From assembly GCA_031414415.1 (NCBI GenBank), contig JANNVK010000190.1, forward strand, positions 13,230 through 77,229: DNA of 64,000 bases, in the 5' to 3' direction. The position numbers and the translations under genes were made by a program. The notes below the pieces were generated by a model. The model made no database searches. It had not been told where the DNA came from and saw only the letters and a list, made by a program, of their open reading frames with translations. The DNA comes from JANNVK01 sp031414415. Its GTDB lineage: Bacteria > Acidobacteriota > Blastocatellia > Pyrinomonadales > Pyrinomonadaceae. Every line of letters begins with the position of its first letter. Position 1 is the stretch's first letter. This document shows, one piece after another, positions 43,029 to 52,691 of the stretch.

Positions 43029-43592
43029 TTATTGAGTTTTTATTAAATCTTTGGCTTCTGCTTCTAACTTTTTCGTTTTTTCTGTTAAAGCGTCACTTTC
43101 TTTTTTTAAGAGCTCGGACTTATCGTTAGATTCTTTAAGTTTTTTGGTGAATTCCTCTTCATCTTTTGAACTTATTAAAGATTGAACACCTTCTTTTGAA
43201 ACACTTAATGATTCGGCAGATTTTTCAAATTCCTTTGACTTTGCTTCGAAATAAGACTTAATCTTCGCGTCTAGATTTATCTTTGAAGCATCTCCAAAAT
43301 CTTTTGCTGCACCTTTGAAAAGCTCTGCACATTTTTCATAATCTTTAACTACTTGCTTGGCTTCTGATTCTTTTGACTTTTTAAATTCATCGAAATTTTC
43401 GTATTTTGTTTCCATAATTTCAATGTCCATTTTTGAAACTTTCGGAATCAATTGATTTGCTTCTGTAACTTTTTTGTTTCCTGCATCAACAAATTTGTTT
43501 GCTTCATCAGTTTTCCCACCATCGCATGCCATTGCAAATGCTAAAGCCATAATTATTGCCATCAGTAATGCTAATTTGTGTATTTTTCTCAT
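43029..43592 (-). CDS. Lys/Glu-rich coiled-coil lipoprotein
   Basis: A 187-aa protein. Signal peptide with lipobox AMAC and Cys23 as lipid site, then an almost purely helical, Lys/Glu/Ala/Ser-rich mature part without recognised domains. It would form a coiled coil anchored to the membrane on the periplasmic side. It sits between the sigma factor and the kinase, transcribed oppositely to both. Function unknown. Confidence 0.72.
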   Translation of the reverse strand: MRKIHKLALLMAIIMALAFAMACDGGKTDEANKFVDAGNKKVTEANQLIPKVSKMDIEIMETKYENFDEFKKSKESEAKQVVKDYEKCAELFKGAAKDFGDASKINLDAKIKSYFEAKSKEFEKSAESLSVSKEGVQSLISSKDEEEFTKKLKESNDKSELLKKESDALTEKTKKLEAEAKDLIKTQ

Positions 43593-43803
43593 AATTTTTT
43601 CACCCTAAATTTTATTTCAGCATCAATTTGTAATTATTTTTTGATGTCTATCTGTTTAAACGAATTCTCTAGAGAAAAAAGGTCATTTGTTAAAAAAAAT
43701 AACCCGAAAAAATTAAAATTGATTTATAATCTCCAGAATTACACTTTTAGCGGCAACGCAAATTTCCCTTTTAGACAATTTAAAGATTGATTCGTTTGAG
43801 TTT

Positions 43804-46800
43804 ATGTTCCCCGAAAGGCTTAAAAAAATCGAAGAAATTTACCACGAAGTTTTGGAAATTTCACCAAATGAGCGTCATTTATTCCTGCAAAAATCTTGTG
43901 GCGAAGATGCCGAATTGCGTCGCGAAGTTGAATCTTTACTTTCTTTTGAAAAAACTTTTGACAGTTTAATTGATTCTTCGCCAAAATCACTTGTGGTTGA
44001 AATGTTTGCCGAAAAGGCAGATATTATCGGCTCAGAAATCAATCAATATAAAATTCTTTCGTTGCTTGGCGAAGGCGGAATGGGAGCAGTTTATCTCGCA
44101 CAAGACACATCGCTTGAGCGAAAAGTAGCGATTAAATTACTCTCGAGCGAATTTGCATTTGATTCAATTCGCCGAAATCGTTTTTTTCAAGAGGCAAAAT
44201 CTGCATCAGCACTCAATCATCCAAACATTTTAACGGTTCACGAAATCGGCGAACTTAATGGAATTCACTACATTGTCACTGAATTTATTGCGGGCAAAAC
44301 ACTCAATAATTACTTGTTTGGAAAACAATCGACGTTTCAAAACATTTTAGAAATTGCGACTCAAATTGCTTCCGCACTTTCCGCAGCACACGAAGCCGGA
44401 ATTATTCATCGCGATATTAAACCAGACAATGTGATGGTGCGAAATGACGAAATTGTAAAAATTCTCGACTTTGGAATTGCCAAATTAACTGACTCAATAA
44501 AGTTGAAAGACTTTGATACTGAATCCCAAACGCGAGTAAAAACAATGACTTTGCCAGGGACAATTATCGGCACACCGCAGTATATGTCGCCCGAACAAGC
44601 CCGCGGGCAAAAAGTTGATTCCCGAACGGATATTTTTAGCTTTGGGGTTGTGCTTTACGAAATGTTGACTGGGTTTTTGCCGTTTAATGGTGCGACAAAT
44701 ATGGACATTATCGGCTCAGTTTTAAAAGACGATCCAAAACCTTTGAGCGATCATCAACCTGAAATTTCCGGTAATCTCGAAATTATTGTCAAAAAGGCTC
44801 TGAGCAAAGACCGCGATTTACGCTATCAGAGCATTAAAGATGTTTTAAATGACCTCAACATTGCCAAACAAACTTTAGAATCAGACTCAAAACTTGTTAA
44901 TCAAACTGTTTCAATTAAAGGAAAAACGACAATAAAAACGACAGGAATTGTTACGGAAAAAAGATTTTCGTTGATTCATGCACTTATTTTTTCATTGATT
45001 GCAACCGGATTAATCGGTGTAATATGGTGGCTTTTACCATTTAAAAGTGGCGAAACATTGGCTGATTTACCGCTGAAAACTACTGAAGTTGTCAGCTGGA
45101 CAAGCAAAGCGGGTGAAGTTTACAGCGTTGGAACTTTCTCGCCTGATGCAAAAATGGTCGCTTTTGCTTCAACACAAACCGGTTCAAAAAACATTTGGAT
45201 AAAACAAACAACTTCTGGTGAAGCGGTGCAAATTACCAAAGATGAATTCAAGAACGAGAATCCGATTTGGTCGCCAAACGGCGATGAACTTGCTTTTTTT
45301 TCGACCAAAAACGGTGAAGCAGGTTTTTGGCGAATTCCAACATTGGGCGGTTCGCCGAAGCTGATTTCCTACATTGATGATGGAAGCAGTCGGCTTCGGT
45401 TTTGGTCAAAAAGTAACCATATTTATTACGAATCAAAAAAAGAAATTTTTGCAATTGATGCCAATTCAGGACAGAAAAAGCAAGTTACAGATTTAGCTGC
45501 AAAAGGCATTAAAGCCACATTTATAAATCTTTCGTTTGATGAAAAAAACGTTACATATACGACCATTGAAGGAGAAACTACAATAGTTTGGCTCAACAAT
45601 TTGAACAATGAAACGCCAAAAAAATTACTCGAATCAAAATCTGAAATAAAAAATATCACTTGGCATCCTGATAATCAACATATTTTTTATAGTGCGTCAG
45701 TTGATAGAATTTTTCAGGTGTTTGTGACAGACATTTCGGGAACTTTACCGCGTCAAATTTCCACAACTGACCAAGACAGTTTGGTTTTAGATGTTTCAGC
45801 CGATGGCACAAAAATTTTATATGGTTCGGCGAAAGAAGAATCAGACGTTTGGGGCATAAACCTGATAAACGCAAAAGAATTTATTGTAGCATCAGATATG
45901 AATTCAGAACTTTGGGCTGATGTTTCTCCTGATGAAAAAACGCTCGCTTATCAATCAATTAAAAATCTAAGACAAGGGAATAACCTCTTTAACGGCAACA
46001 TATTAATAAAAACCATAGGTGAACAAAGTCAACCGCAAGAACTTGTAAAAAACGGCGGTTTACCAAAATGGTCGCCCGATGGAAAAACTCTTGCATTTAT
46101 CAGAATTGAAGCAGATAAATATCAAATCAAAACTATCAAAACGCTTGGTAGCGATGAAAAATCTTTGACCACAAAAGGAGTTTCTACTGTCTCTTTTAGT
46201 CTTTTGCCTTATAATCGAGTGCAAACTTCTGAATTTAGCTGGTCGCCTGATAGTAGTAAAGTTGCATATCTTTCATTAGAAAATGATTCGCCAAGCGATG
46301 TTTGGATTACCAATGCGGACGGCTCAAATGAGATAAATCTGACAGAAAATAAAGATAATAATCTGAGTTTGTTTTGTCCGCTATGGTCAGCAGACGGCAA
46401 AAAAATTGCGTTCACTACTAAAACGAATAATTCTGAAGGAAAACCAACTTACACTCTAAAAATAATTGATACCGAAACAAAAAAGATTGACACAATTTTG
46501 CAACAAAGTTCGTTTATGAGATTAGTAGGTTGGACGCAAACAGGTAAAGAACTTTTGTTAGTTACGGTAAAAGATAAAATTGTCGGTTTGCCACCCGAGG
46601 TTTCTTTGATAAAAACTGAAATTGTGACGAGCAAAATGAGTGAAGTTGTTAAGCTAAAAGACGCATATCTTTTCAACATTCATCTTTCGCCTGATAAAAA
46701 AACTGTCGCTTTTGCGGCACATCGGGAAGAAAAAGATAACATCTGGTTAATTTCAGTAAACGGTGGCGAAGCAAAAAAAATCACGAATAATAATGATTCA

Positions 46801-46905
46801 CGTTTGTATTTTTCGAGTCTGGCGTGGTCGTCTGACAGCAATTCGATATTTTTCGGCAAACAACTTCGTTACAGTTTGCTTTCAATGTTTACGAACTTTA
46901 AATGA
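43804..46905 (+). CDS. Ser/Thr kinase with TolB-like beta-propeller
   Basis: A 1033-aa receptor kinase. A short N-terminal helical segment (RLKKIEEIYHEVL) typical of acidobacterial kinases comes first. Then the kinase domain has the Gly loop GEGGMGAVYL (89-98), Lys111, catalytic HRD with Asp204 in HRDIKPDN and DFG at 222-224. One TM helix (391-412) leads to about 600 residues of PD40/TolB-like propeller repeats (IWSPNGDELAF, PKWSPDGKTLAF, SWSPDSSKVAY). The outside propeller likely senses a ligand. With the ECF sigma factor nearby it forms a usual acidobacterial signalling set. All catalytic residues are present. Confidence 0.93.
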   Translation: MFPERLKKIEEIYHEVLEISPNERHLFLQKSCGEDAELRREVESLLSFEKTFDSLIDSSPKSLVVEMFAEKADIIGSEINQYKILSLLGEGGMGAVYLAQDTSLERKVAIKLLSSEFAFDSIRRNRFFQEAKSASALNHPNILTVHEIGELNGIHYIVTEFIAGKTLNNYLFGKQSTFQNILEIATQIASALSAAHEAGIIHRDIKPDNVMVRNDEIVKILDFGIAKLTDSIKLKDFDTESQTRVKTMTLPGTIIGTPQYMSPEQARGQKVDSRTDIFSFGVVLYEMLTGFLPFNGATNMDIIGSVLKDDPKPLSDHQPEISGNLEIIVKKALSKDRDLRYQSIKDVLNDLNIAKQTLESDSKLVNQTVSIKGKTTIKTTGIVTEKRFSLIHALIFSLIATGLIGVIWWLLPFKSGETLADLPLKTTEVVSWTSKAGEVYSVGTFSPDAKMVAFASTQTGSKNIWIKQTTSGEAVQITKDEFKNENPIWSPNGDELAFFSTKNGEAGFWRIPTLGGSPKLISYIDDGSSRLRFWSKSNHIYYESKKEIFAIDANSGQKKQVTDLAAKGIKATFINLSFDEKNVTYTTIEGETTIVWLNNLNNETPKKLLESKSEIKNITWHPDNQHIFYSASVDRIFQVFVTDISGTLPRQISTTDQDSLVLDVSADGTKILYGSAKEESDVWGINLINAKEFIVASDMNSELWADVSPDEKTLAYQSIKNLRQGNNLFNGNILIKTIGEQSQPQELVKNGGLPKWSPDGKTLAFIRIEADKYQIKTIKTLGSDEKSLTTKGVSTVSFSLLPYNRVQTSEFSWSPDSSKVAYLSLENDSPSDVWITNADGSNEINLTENKDNNLSLFCPLWSADGKKIAFTTKTNNSEGKPTYTLKIIDTETKKIDTILQQSSFMRLVGWTQTGKELLLVTVKDKIVGLPPEVSLIKTEIVTSKMSEVVKLKDAYLFNIHLSPDKKTVAFAAHREEKDNIWLISVNGGEAKKITNNNDSRLYFSSLAWSSDSNSIFFGKQLRYSLLSMFTNFK

Positions 46906-47022
46906 TTGAATCATTTATTCATTTATTCATTGTAAGAGAGATTGTTTCAATAGATAGAGGAGTAAATGAACCAATGAACTAATGATCCAATTATCCAATT
47001 CACTAAAACGGGAGAAAATATT

Positions 47023-47412
47023 ATGTTAAATAAATCAATAATTAAAATGAGTATATTGGCAATCGCCTTTCTGTTTCTTTTCAATTTGAGCAATTACGCC
47101 CAAGATTGCTCAAAAATGACCGATGACCAAATAGTTAGTGCAATTTACGAAAAAATCAATACTAAATATGAAGGTCAAACTAAACACATCAACGTTAGAA
47201 TTGCATCTGGCGTTGTAACGCTGGAAGGCTGGGTAACCGAGAAAAAAGTTAGAAAGGAAATTGAAAAATTTGCCAAAAAAACTGCGTGCGTTAAAAAAGT
47301 TGATAACAAACTGACTATCACTATCAGCGGCGGTTGCGGTCCAGGGCAAAAAGTTTGTGGTGAAATTTGTATCGGCTTACGCGAAACTTGCAATATTCGC
47401 AATAAGAATTAG
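47023..47412 (+). CDS. Exported BON-domain protein
   Basis: A 129-aa protein with a signal peptide (1-26, ends YA-Q) and one BON domain (VSAIYEKINTKY, HINVRIASGVVTLEGWV, KVDNKLTI). The C-terminus has four Cys (GCGPGQKVCGEICIGLRETC) that may form disulfides. BON domains often bind phospholipid. A GGGAG ribosome binding site precedes ATG 47023. It follows the kinase by 117 bases. Confidence 0.82.
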   Translation: MLNKSIIKMSILAIAFLFLFNLSNYAQDCSKMTDDQIVSAIYEKINTKYEGQTKHINVRIASGVVTLEGWVTEKKVRKEIEKFAKKTACVKKVDNKLTITISGGCGPGQKVCGEICIGLRETCNIRNKN

Positions 47413-47499
47413 ATAAAATCAAATCTTTGCTTTTAATCACTAACTTCAAGGCAGTTCTAAAAATACATAAATTAAATTTTGATCTAATGTTTATCTTGA

Positions 47500-47690
47500 G
47501 CCGATGTAATCGGCAACGGCGTAAAGCCTGGCGTGGAGTTTGACGGAACGCCAGGTTGTTGAAAAACGGAGTTTCAAGCTGTCGGAGATAGCGTCGGGAA
47601 TTGAAGTTGAGTGTTTCCTGTGTAATCAGAGTATCGCGACAATATCGCTTTGACACGACACTAGCTGAAGCTAGTGGCAATTTATAGAAC
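47500..47690. repeat. Palindromic repeat tract
   Basis: The 387-base gap 47413-47799 has no credible gene. It holds three inverted repeats: GCCGAT/ATCGGC (47500-47514), CCTGGCGT/ACGCCAGG (47527-47555) and ACTAGCT-GA-AGCTAGT (47660-47675). The last, followed by GGCAATTTAT, is related to the arms of the 52.9-53.1 kb element (AGCTTTAGCTAGTGG). The tract is more GC-rich than its surroundings and looks like a mobile palindromic element or a decayed relative of one. No transposase is present. Confidence 0.5.
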
Positions 47691-47799
47691 CGCCCTTTAG
47701 AAAAATCGTCTTTTTTTTCATATGGTTCGAACTTCGATGCTCGCGTTTTAGAAAATAAACTCTGTTCATTAAGTTATCAAACACAAATAGTTTTGGGAT

Positions 47800-48297
47800 T
47801 TATTTTCTAATAACTTGTGTAATTTCTGATGGCGAACTTTCCGTCCCTTTTGAGTCAACTGCACGAACATAATAAAAATAAACTTCGCCAGATTCTACGC
47901 CTTCGTCTTTAAATTCGTTTGACGGCAAAGGCGTTTTGTTCCGCCGTTCCCATTTATCAAGCGGAACATTTTCGTCAATTGAACGATAAATATTGTAACC
48001 CGCGAAATCAACTAATGGATTTTGTTCAAATGATTTTCCGGCGTGATCGGTATATTCAACATTCGGTGAAACCGGCTGGCTCTCGTCGCCATTTTCATAA
48101 ACCTGCGTGAGCTTATAAAAATATCGCTTCCCGGGCGTTGCTGCCGGATCATTGAAAGTGCTTTCGGGAATTGGTTCATCTGTCATTCTCGACCACAAAA
48201 TAAACTGCAAAGTCTCGCTTTCCGAACGATAAACATGATATCCGACAACCTTCGGCAAACGATTTTGCTTTAATTTTTTTCGAAGACTTTTGCTCAT
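47800..48297 (-). CDS. Protein with two Fn3-like repeats
   Basis: A protein of about 165 aa when started at ATG 48297; a GTG at 48375 is possible but lies inside a terminator hairpin. Two homologous modules are visible: GYHVYRSESETLQF to YENGDESQPVS, and GYNIYRSIDENVPLD to DSKGTESSPSE. Each has the Tyr-rich strand pattern of fibronectin type III domains (YFYKLTQV, YFYYVRAV). There is no signal peptide, only a basic start (MSKSLRKKLKQN), so location is uncertain. Function unknown. Confidence 0.7.
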   Translation of the reverse strand: MSKSLRKKLKQNRLPKVVGYHVYRSESETLQFILWSRMTDEPIPESTFNDPAATPGKRYFYKLTQVYENGDESQPVSPNVEYTDHAGKSFEQNPLVDFAGYNIYRSIDENVPLDKWERRNKTPLPSNEFKDEGVESGEVYFYYVRAVDSKGTESSPSEITQVIRK

Positions 48298-48352
48298 ATA
48301 TTTTCTAGTTTTGTATTTTTTTTCGAAACCAAATAATTTTGGTTCAAAAACA

Positions 48353-48385
48353 TTGAAGTCTTGTGATTGATTCACAAGACTTCAA
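48353..48385 (-). terminator. Terminator after the DUF1501 gene
   Basis: TTGAAGTCTTGTGA (48353-48366) and TCACAAGACTTCAA (48372-48385) pair perfectly over 14 bp with a 5-base loop. On the minus strand it is followed by TGTTTTTGAA. It lies about 44 bases beyond the DUF1501 stop and before the Fn3-like gene. Confidence 0.85.
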
Positions 48386-48428
48386 CAAAAACGAAATTTC
48401 ATTATAAGGTATTTCTGACAAAACTAAA

Positions 48429-49949
48429 TCATGGAGCCATAAATCCAAGATTGTTAATTGGAAAATTAGCAATATTTGGAAAAACACTAGAAAGATCAGG
48501 ATCTGATAAACCATACCAACGTGCTAAAGTTGCTGCATATTGCTCGACGCTTGTTGTCGGCAACCAACGCCCACGCGGGGCTGTTCCGCCGTCAATATCG
48601 TCAGGTCCACCAAGTTGCAGAGTTGGGAGAATGTTTCCAGTTCCGTCTGTTCTCGTGTTTCCATAGATATTGCCGCCTAAAACTGATCCGCCAAGCACCA
48701 ACATATTATTTCCCCAAGCGTGATCGGAGCCAACACCAAAACCTGATCCAGCTGGATTCATAGTTCGACCAAAATCTGAAAGTGTAAATGTAGTGACATT
48801 ATTTTGCAGATTTTGTGAACCCATCTCATCATAAAAAGAACGCATCGCCTGGCTAACTTGTGCTAACAGAGCGTTTTGACTATTTTGTCCATTAACTTGA
48901 TTTTGATGATTGTCGAATCCACTTAACTCAACAAAGAAAACCTGACGATTGATAGTCAAATCAGCACGTTTTTTTATAATACGAGCTACTTGTTTGAGCT
49001 GCCTGCCAAGATCTGTGTCAGGAAAAGGAACACTTACTTCCTGAAATGTGCTAAGTGCCGCACCCGAAAGTTGTGCCTGATTAGTTATGTGGCTAGCAGC
49101 ACCTACGAGTTCTGAATCCAAATCAATCGTCCTCATTTCTGCCAAAGCTGTGTTTCGAGCAGTCGCAAAAGTGTCATTGCAACAAGTTTGACTGGCAAGC
49201 ACTAGCGTTTGATTAAGTGCTGTTGAAGCATCTCTGATTGCCAGTGGCGTTGTTGATTGTCCGAGCGTAAAAAGCTGCGTGCCGGCAATTGATGTGATCA
49301 TCGAAATTCGTCCGTTTGGATTATTCGAAGAATTTGTTCGATCTGCGATTTTTCCGCCCCAACCAATCGGACTCGGCGAATCAGATCGCGAAGTTTGCTG
49401 TTGCTGCACTTGATCAGAGTGTGAAAAAAGCTGGAACGGTCGCAACGCTGGATTCTGAAAAAATTGTGCCTTGCTGAGCGGACGAACTAAGGTTCCTGTA
49501 TTTGCTACAATCGCCATTTTGCCCTGTCCCCAGAGTTCATGGATTCCATTGTTTATTCCACCTTGTTGAGCAACCGCACCCAAACTTGGATTCAAACCAT
49601 AAGTCAGATTTCCTAATCGTGGAACGGAAATCGGCAATAGTTGGTTTTGCGGAATCGCCAAACCTTGCGTGCTTCGTGTGGCAGCATAAGACGCATAATT
49701 GCTGATGTTTGCGTCTGAATGGTTTGGAATAATTAAATTATTTCCATCGTTGCCTCCTGAGAGCAAGATGCAAACCATTGCCCGATAATCAGTTGGCGGA
49801 GCGGATTGATCTAGCTCTTTTGTCGATTCTTTTTCGGCAGTTTGTGCCATCGCATCAATCATTCCAAAATGCCTTGCCTGTGTTGCTAATCCTAGCATCG
49901 TGACGGCGGAGGCGGACTTTTTCAAAAATTCTCTTCTATTTTCTCTCAT
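48429..49949 (-). CDS. DUF1501-family protein
   Basis: A 506-aa exported protein with a Tat-like leader (RENRREFLKKSASAV), then the DUF1501 domain (VCILLSGGNDGNNLIIP, FFVELSGFDNHQNQ, TLSDFGRTMNPAG, SDHAWGNNMLVLGG). The fold resembles alkaline phosphatase/sulfatase-like proteins. ATG 49949 is chosen because AGAGGTG precedes it and the leader starts there; 49997 would overlap the DUF1800 gene. DUF1501 and DUF1800 genes form a very common pair in Acidobacteria and Planctomycetes. The substrate is unknown. Confidence 0.9.
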   Translation of the reverse strand: MRENRREFLKKSASAVTMLGLATQARHFGMIDAMAQTAEKESTKELDQSAPPTDYRAMVCILLSGGNDGNNLIIPNHSDANISNYASYAATRSTQGLAIPQNQLLPISVPRLGNLTYGLNPSLGAVAQQGGINNGIHELWGQGKMAIVANTGTLVRPLSKAQFFQNPALRPFQLFSHSDQVQQQQTSRSDSPSPIGWGGKIADRTNSSNNPNGRISMITSIAGTQLFTLGQSTTPLAIRDASTALNQTLVLASQTCCNDTFATARNTALAEMRTIDLDSELVGAASHITNQAQLSGAALSTFQEVSVPFPDTDLGRQLKQVARIIKKRADLTINRQVFFVELSGFDNHQNQVNGQNSQNALLAQVSQAMRSFYDEMGSQNLQNNVTTFTLSDFGRTMNPAGSGFGVGSDHAWGNNMLVLGGSVLGGNIYGNTRTDGTGNILPTLQLGGPDDIDGGTAPRGRWLPTTSVEQYAATLARWYGLSDPDLSSVFPNIANFPINNLGFMAP

Positions 49950-49962
49950 CGTTTTACACCTC

Positions 49963-52218
49963 TTATTTCTGAACTTGGTATTGTGAAGAAGAAGCAACTA
50001 AATAGATTGCTTGCTTCGCTTTTGAATCGGCAGAAACATTAAAATTAATTGCCGTTCGTAATTTGGTTTTCATCGCAACGCTCATCGAGCCATGCATCAT
50101 TTTTGCATTTAATCCTTCAATTAAAGCGTTGCCACTTGGATCTGCTGTTGCCCACTGAGTAGGTTCAGTTAAATCAATTGCAGTCCCACACGGAACATAT
50201 GGATAAGGCTCAGCAGTCGTTGCAGGTGTGAAACCAATATTGCCGAATGTAAAATAGAAAATATTGTTATTTCGAGCAAATGCGGTTCCAGTATTTGCGA
50301 GTGCAAATTCGGGTCCGAGATTGTCAGTTCCGGGCACGACATAATCGGGTGAAAAATAATTAAATACCGTTGGCGGATTCCAAACGTCTTGTCCCATTTC
50401 TCGCATTAACCAATCGTAAACTCCATCGCTGCGGTTTTGACAAGCCGCCGGAGCACTCGCCGAACTCGCACGAACATTAAAAGTTCTCAGAAAATTTGTC
50501 AAATATTGAAATGGCTCACGTAATTTTCCGTAAGTTGGATCAGTCTTTCGGCTTCCGCGAGCTTCCGGATCAAACAAAATAGCTCTGATTAACGCTTTCA
50601 TATCACCGCGAACGCCAGCACCATTGTTATTAAATGCAGTCGCTACTCTTTGAACATAAGCAGGACTCGGATCGCTCATTACGAGATGTTGAATCATCAG
50701 TTTTCCGATGTATGGTCCAACATTTGGGTGATTAAAAATGTTATCGAGAGTTTTATTCAGCGAATCAGTTGCGTAAGTTCGACGAGCGGCATCAGTCGTG
50801 CAATTGGAGCAAGCTGCAATCGTTGAATTTGGTGCACCCGGATAATCGAAAAGACTTTTCGCAGTTTGATCGTGGTCATTTGGGAAAACTAAATACATTG
50901 GGTCAATGAAATTAGGTGAGCCAGGCACGGCATTGGAACACGCCGCATTACCGCCGCTATTGCACTGAGACCAGCCTGTAAAAACCTTGGTAAATTGACC
51001 TATTTTGTCTTGATCGTAAGTTGGAATTCGGTTTCCTTGACCATCAAGAGCGAGCGTTCCATCTTGATTTAATTTATATAACCCAACTGAGAATAACTGC
51101 AAAAGTTCTCGTGGATAATTCTCGTTTGGATTCTGGCGTGTGCTCCGAACCATATCCAAATATTCTCCCATCGCCGGACTCAGAGTCATTTCTGCCATTA
51201 GATTTCGGTAGTTTCCGAAAGCATTCTTGTCCAAAATTTCGACGTATTCTTGAAGCCAACGCTGCTGATAAATACTTGATTGTGACACGACCCAAGTTTG
51301 GTGTAATGCCCAAGAAATTCTCCGACGCAATTGATCCTCGCCGTAAAGTGCTTCTTGAGTCATCCAATTTCTATTGACATAACCCCAATAATGATCACGA
51401 TGACAACGATCTATCTCAGGGTTTGTTCCATAAACACCGCAACCCGCAGTTCCGTCAAATGGTTTCAAAGGGAGATTAGGATATGGAATACTTGGATAAG
51501 ATTTATTGAATTGTGCTTCTACCCATCTTCGCAAACCAATTCTTTTCAATTGAAAATCGAGAGCCGCACTTGGACCAAAAGCCGCTTGTTGCATAAATCT
51601 TCGGCGATCACCAAGAGGCAGAGCTAAACTAGATTTTGCTATGCGTCCGGTTGGTGCAGGAGCAGGAATCAAATCAGGATAGACGAAAGGTTTCTCTTGT
51701 GGTTCACCCAAGTTTAAGGCAACACGATTGCTAATATTTCCACGCCAAGAAACTCGAATTACAATTCCACTATCGGCAAGAGGTTGTCCGTTATAAGCAT
51801 TTTCATCGAAGATTCGGAGTGTTAAACCGTAAATCCAGTCTTGCTTTTGAAGTTGTTGAATATTTTCTACTATCAATCGAAAGTTTTTGCCTCGTTTGTC
51901 TTGGGCAAAAGCACGGATAGCATTTGCAGCTTCGTCTTTCGGAAAATCAATATTGGTAACGAAAACCATAACCCGCGAGCCAGGTGCATAAGATTCGTCA
52001 CTTTTTGCTGGCAGTGTGCCTCGCCAAATGTCGGGATTTGCGGTTAGCACCTGAGTCGAATCTGATTGTGTAATCAAAATTGGACTCGAAGATTCAAAAT
52101 TTTCAACGTCTTGTGCGTGTAATGAATCGGTTGAGCTGCAAATTAAAAAAGCAGACAGCACAACGAAACATTTACCACACAAAAGCCTTAAGCTGTTGTA
52201 AAGTGTCTGTTTTCCCAT
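49963..52218 (-). CDS. DUF1800-family protein
   Basis: A 751-aa exported protein. After the hydrophobic leader (about 12-35) and an N-terminal beta domain of about 150 residues, the DUF1800 core begins with RRFMQQAAFGPSAALDFQLK. It continues with RRRISWALHQTWVVS, NPNENYPRELLQLFSVGLY and TKVFTGWSQC, and ends with a C-terminal helical section. It is 13 bases ahead of the DUF1501 gene and surely in one operon with it. The function is not known; both are exported. Confidence 0.9.
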   Translation of the reverse strand: MGKQTLYNSLRLLCGKCFVVLSAFLICSSTDSLHAQDVENFESSSPILITQSDSTQVLTANPDIWRGTLPAKSDESYAPGSRVMVFVTNIDFPKDEAANAIRAFAQDKRGKNFRLIVENIQQLQKQDWIYGLTLRIFDENAYNGQPLADSGIVIRVSWRGNISNRVALNLGEPQEKPFVYPDLIPAPAPTGRIAKSSLALPLGDRRRFMQQAAFGPSAALDFQLKRIGLRRWVEAQFNKSYPSIPYPNLPLKPFDGTAGCGVYGTNPEIDRCHRDHYWGYVNRNWMTQEALYGEDQLRRRISWALHQTWVVSQSSIYQQRWLQEYVEILDKNAFGNYRNLMAEMTLSPAMGEYLDMVRSTRQNPNENYPRELLQLFSVGLYKLNQDGTLALDGQGNRIPTYDQDKIGQFTKVFTGWSQCNSGGNAACSNAVPGSPNFIDPMYLVFPNDHDQTAKSLFDYPGAPNSTIAACSNCTTDAARRTYATDSLNKTLDNIFNHPNVGPYIGKLMIQHLVMSDPSPAYVQRVATAFNNNGAGVRGDMKALIRAILFDPEARGSRKTDPTYGKLREPFQYLTNFLRTFNVRASSASAPAACQNRSDGVYDWLMREMGQDVWNPPTVFNYFSPDYVVPGTDNLGPEFALANTGTAFARNNNIFYFTFGNIGFTPATTAEPYPYVPCGTAIDLTEPTQWATADPSGNALIEGLNAKMMHGSMSVAMKTKLRTAINFNVSADSKAKQAIYLVASSSQYQVQK

Positions 52219-52427
52219 AATCTGTATTCCTTGTTTAGTGCCTAGATTGGCGAATTCTGAATTAAACCTGATTCGACCTAAAAATAAATCAAACGCTTGA
52301 AATCGCTGAAAGGTGGGGACTGAAAAAAACTACCTAAATAAATAGTAGTCAATTAAATGACGTTTTGTAAATGTTTTTTTGCTGACTAAAATTGAAAAAG
52401 GTTTGAGGTAAAAATGCCAAATAAAAA
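52219..52427. other. Leader region of the DUF1800/DUF1501 operon
   Basis: AT-rich spacer between the mini-ORF unit and the DUF1800 gene. An AAGGAAT ribosome binding site precedes ATG 52218. I saw no clear promoter or ORF. It presumably holds the promoter of the operon because a terminator at 52428 stops transcription from upstream. Confidence 0.5.
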
Positions 52428-52448
52428 GGCGACTCAATTAGAATCGCC
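52428..52448 (-). terminator. Terminator of the mini-ORF unit
   Basis: Minus strand: GGCGATTC (52448-52441) pairs with GAGTCGCC (52435-52428) with one wobble, then TTTTTATTT. Almost the same hairpin ends the PEP carboxykinase gene at 54523-54543. Confidence 0.75.
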
Positions 52449-52490
52449 TATCTTTAACTTTATTGGATTTCGTTGGGTAATTTACTCGAA

Positions 52491-52553
52491 TTAACTTGAA
52501 TCGCCGGGGTTTGTTTGCGTCATCAGGCAACCGATGACAACCGGACATCTCAT
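52491..52553 (-). CDS. Mini-ORF 3, 20 codons (doubtful)
   Basis: ATG 52553 to TAA 52491 encodes MRCPVVIGCLMTQTNPGDSS, with two Cys. No good ribosome binding site precedes it. An alternative start at 52548 in another frame gives a longer, basic peptide running into the terminator. It lies in the same transcript as mini-ORFs 1 and 2. A GTCATC/GATGAC hairpin lies inside it. Coding is uncertain; it may be part of a structured RNA. Confidence 0.3.
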   Translation of the reverse strand: MRCPVVIGCLMTQTNPGDSS

Positions 52554-52567
52554 GTGTTACAAACTTT

Positions 52568-52624
52568 CTATTTACCAACTAAATCATTTTTAATAACTTG
52601 CTTCCAAACCTTCACCGACCTCAT
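52568..52624 (-). CDS. Mini-ORF 2, 18 codons, coupled to mini-ORF 1
   Basis: ATG 52624 to TAG 52568 encodes MRSVKVWKQVIKNDLVGK, a cationic, amphipathic-looking peptide. Its start overlaps the stop of mini-ORF 1 as ATGA, so it can be translated by re-initiation. A CCGA/TCGG hairpin surrounds the start codon. Whether the peptide is made is untested. Confidence 0.4.
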   Translation of the reverse strand: MRSVKVWKQVIKNDLVGK

Positions 52625-52668
52625 CGGCTCACCTGATTTGGCGGCGTTTCGACTGAACTTTCTCTCAT
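52621..52668 (-). CDS. Mini-ORF 1, 15 codons
   Basis: ATG 52668 to TGA 52621 encodes MRESSVETPPNQVSR. It has the strongest ribosome binding site in the window, AGGAGGTGAT at 52682-52673, eight bases from the ATG, and a 5' leader of only about 17 bases from the predicted start of transcription. The small size would normally be dismissed, but the perfect signals are hard to explain by chance. It could be a leader peptide that sets the translation of mini-ORF 2. Confidence 0.45.
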   Translation of the reverse strand: MRESSVETPPNQVSR

Positions 52669-52691
52669 ATCTATCACCTCCTGCATTTCCT

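Noticed and set aside
47324..47680. 118-codon minus-strand frame opposite the BON gene and repeat tract
   Set aside because: It crosses palindromic repeats and the BON gene in antisense, has no ribosome binding site and no recognisable domain.
48298..48375. Upstream GTG start for the Fn3-like protein
   Set aside because: It falls inside the perfect terminator hairpin of the preceding operon and would add residues without domain support.
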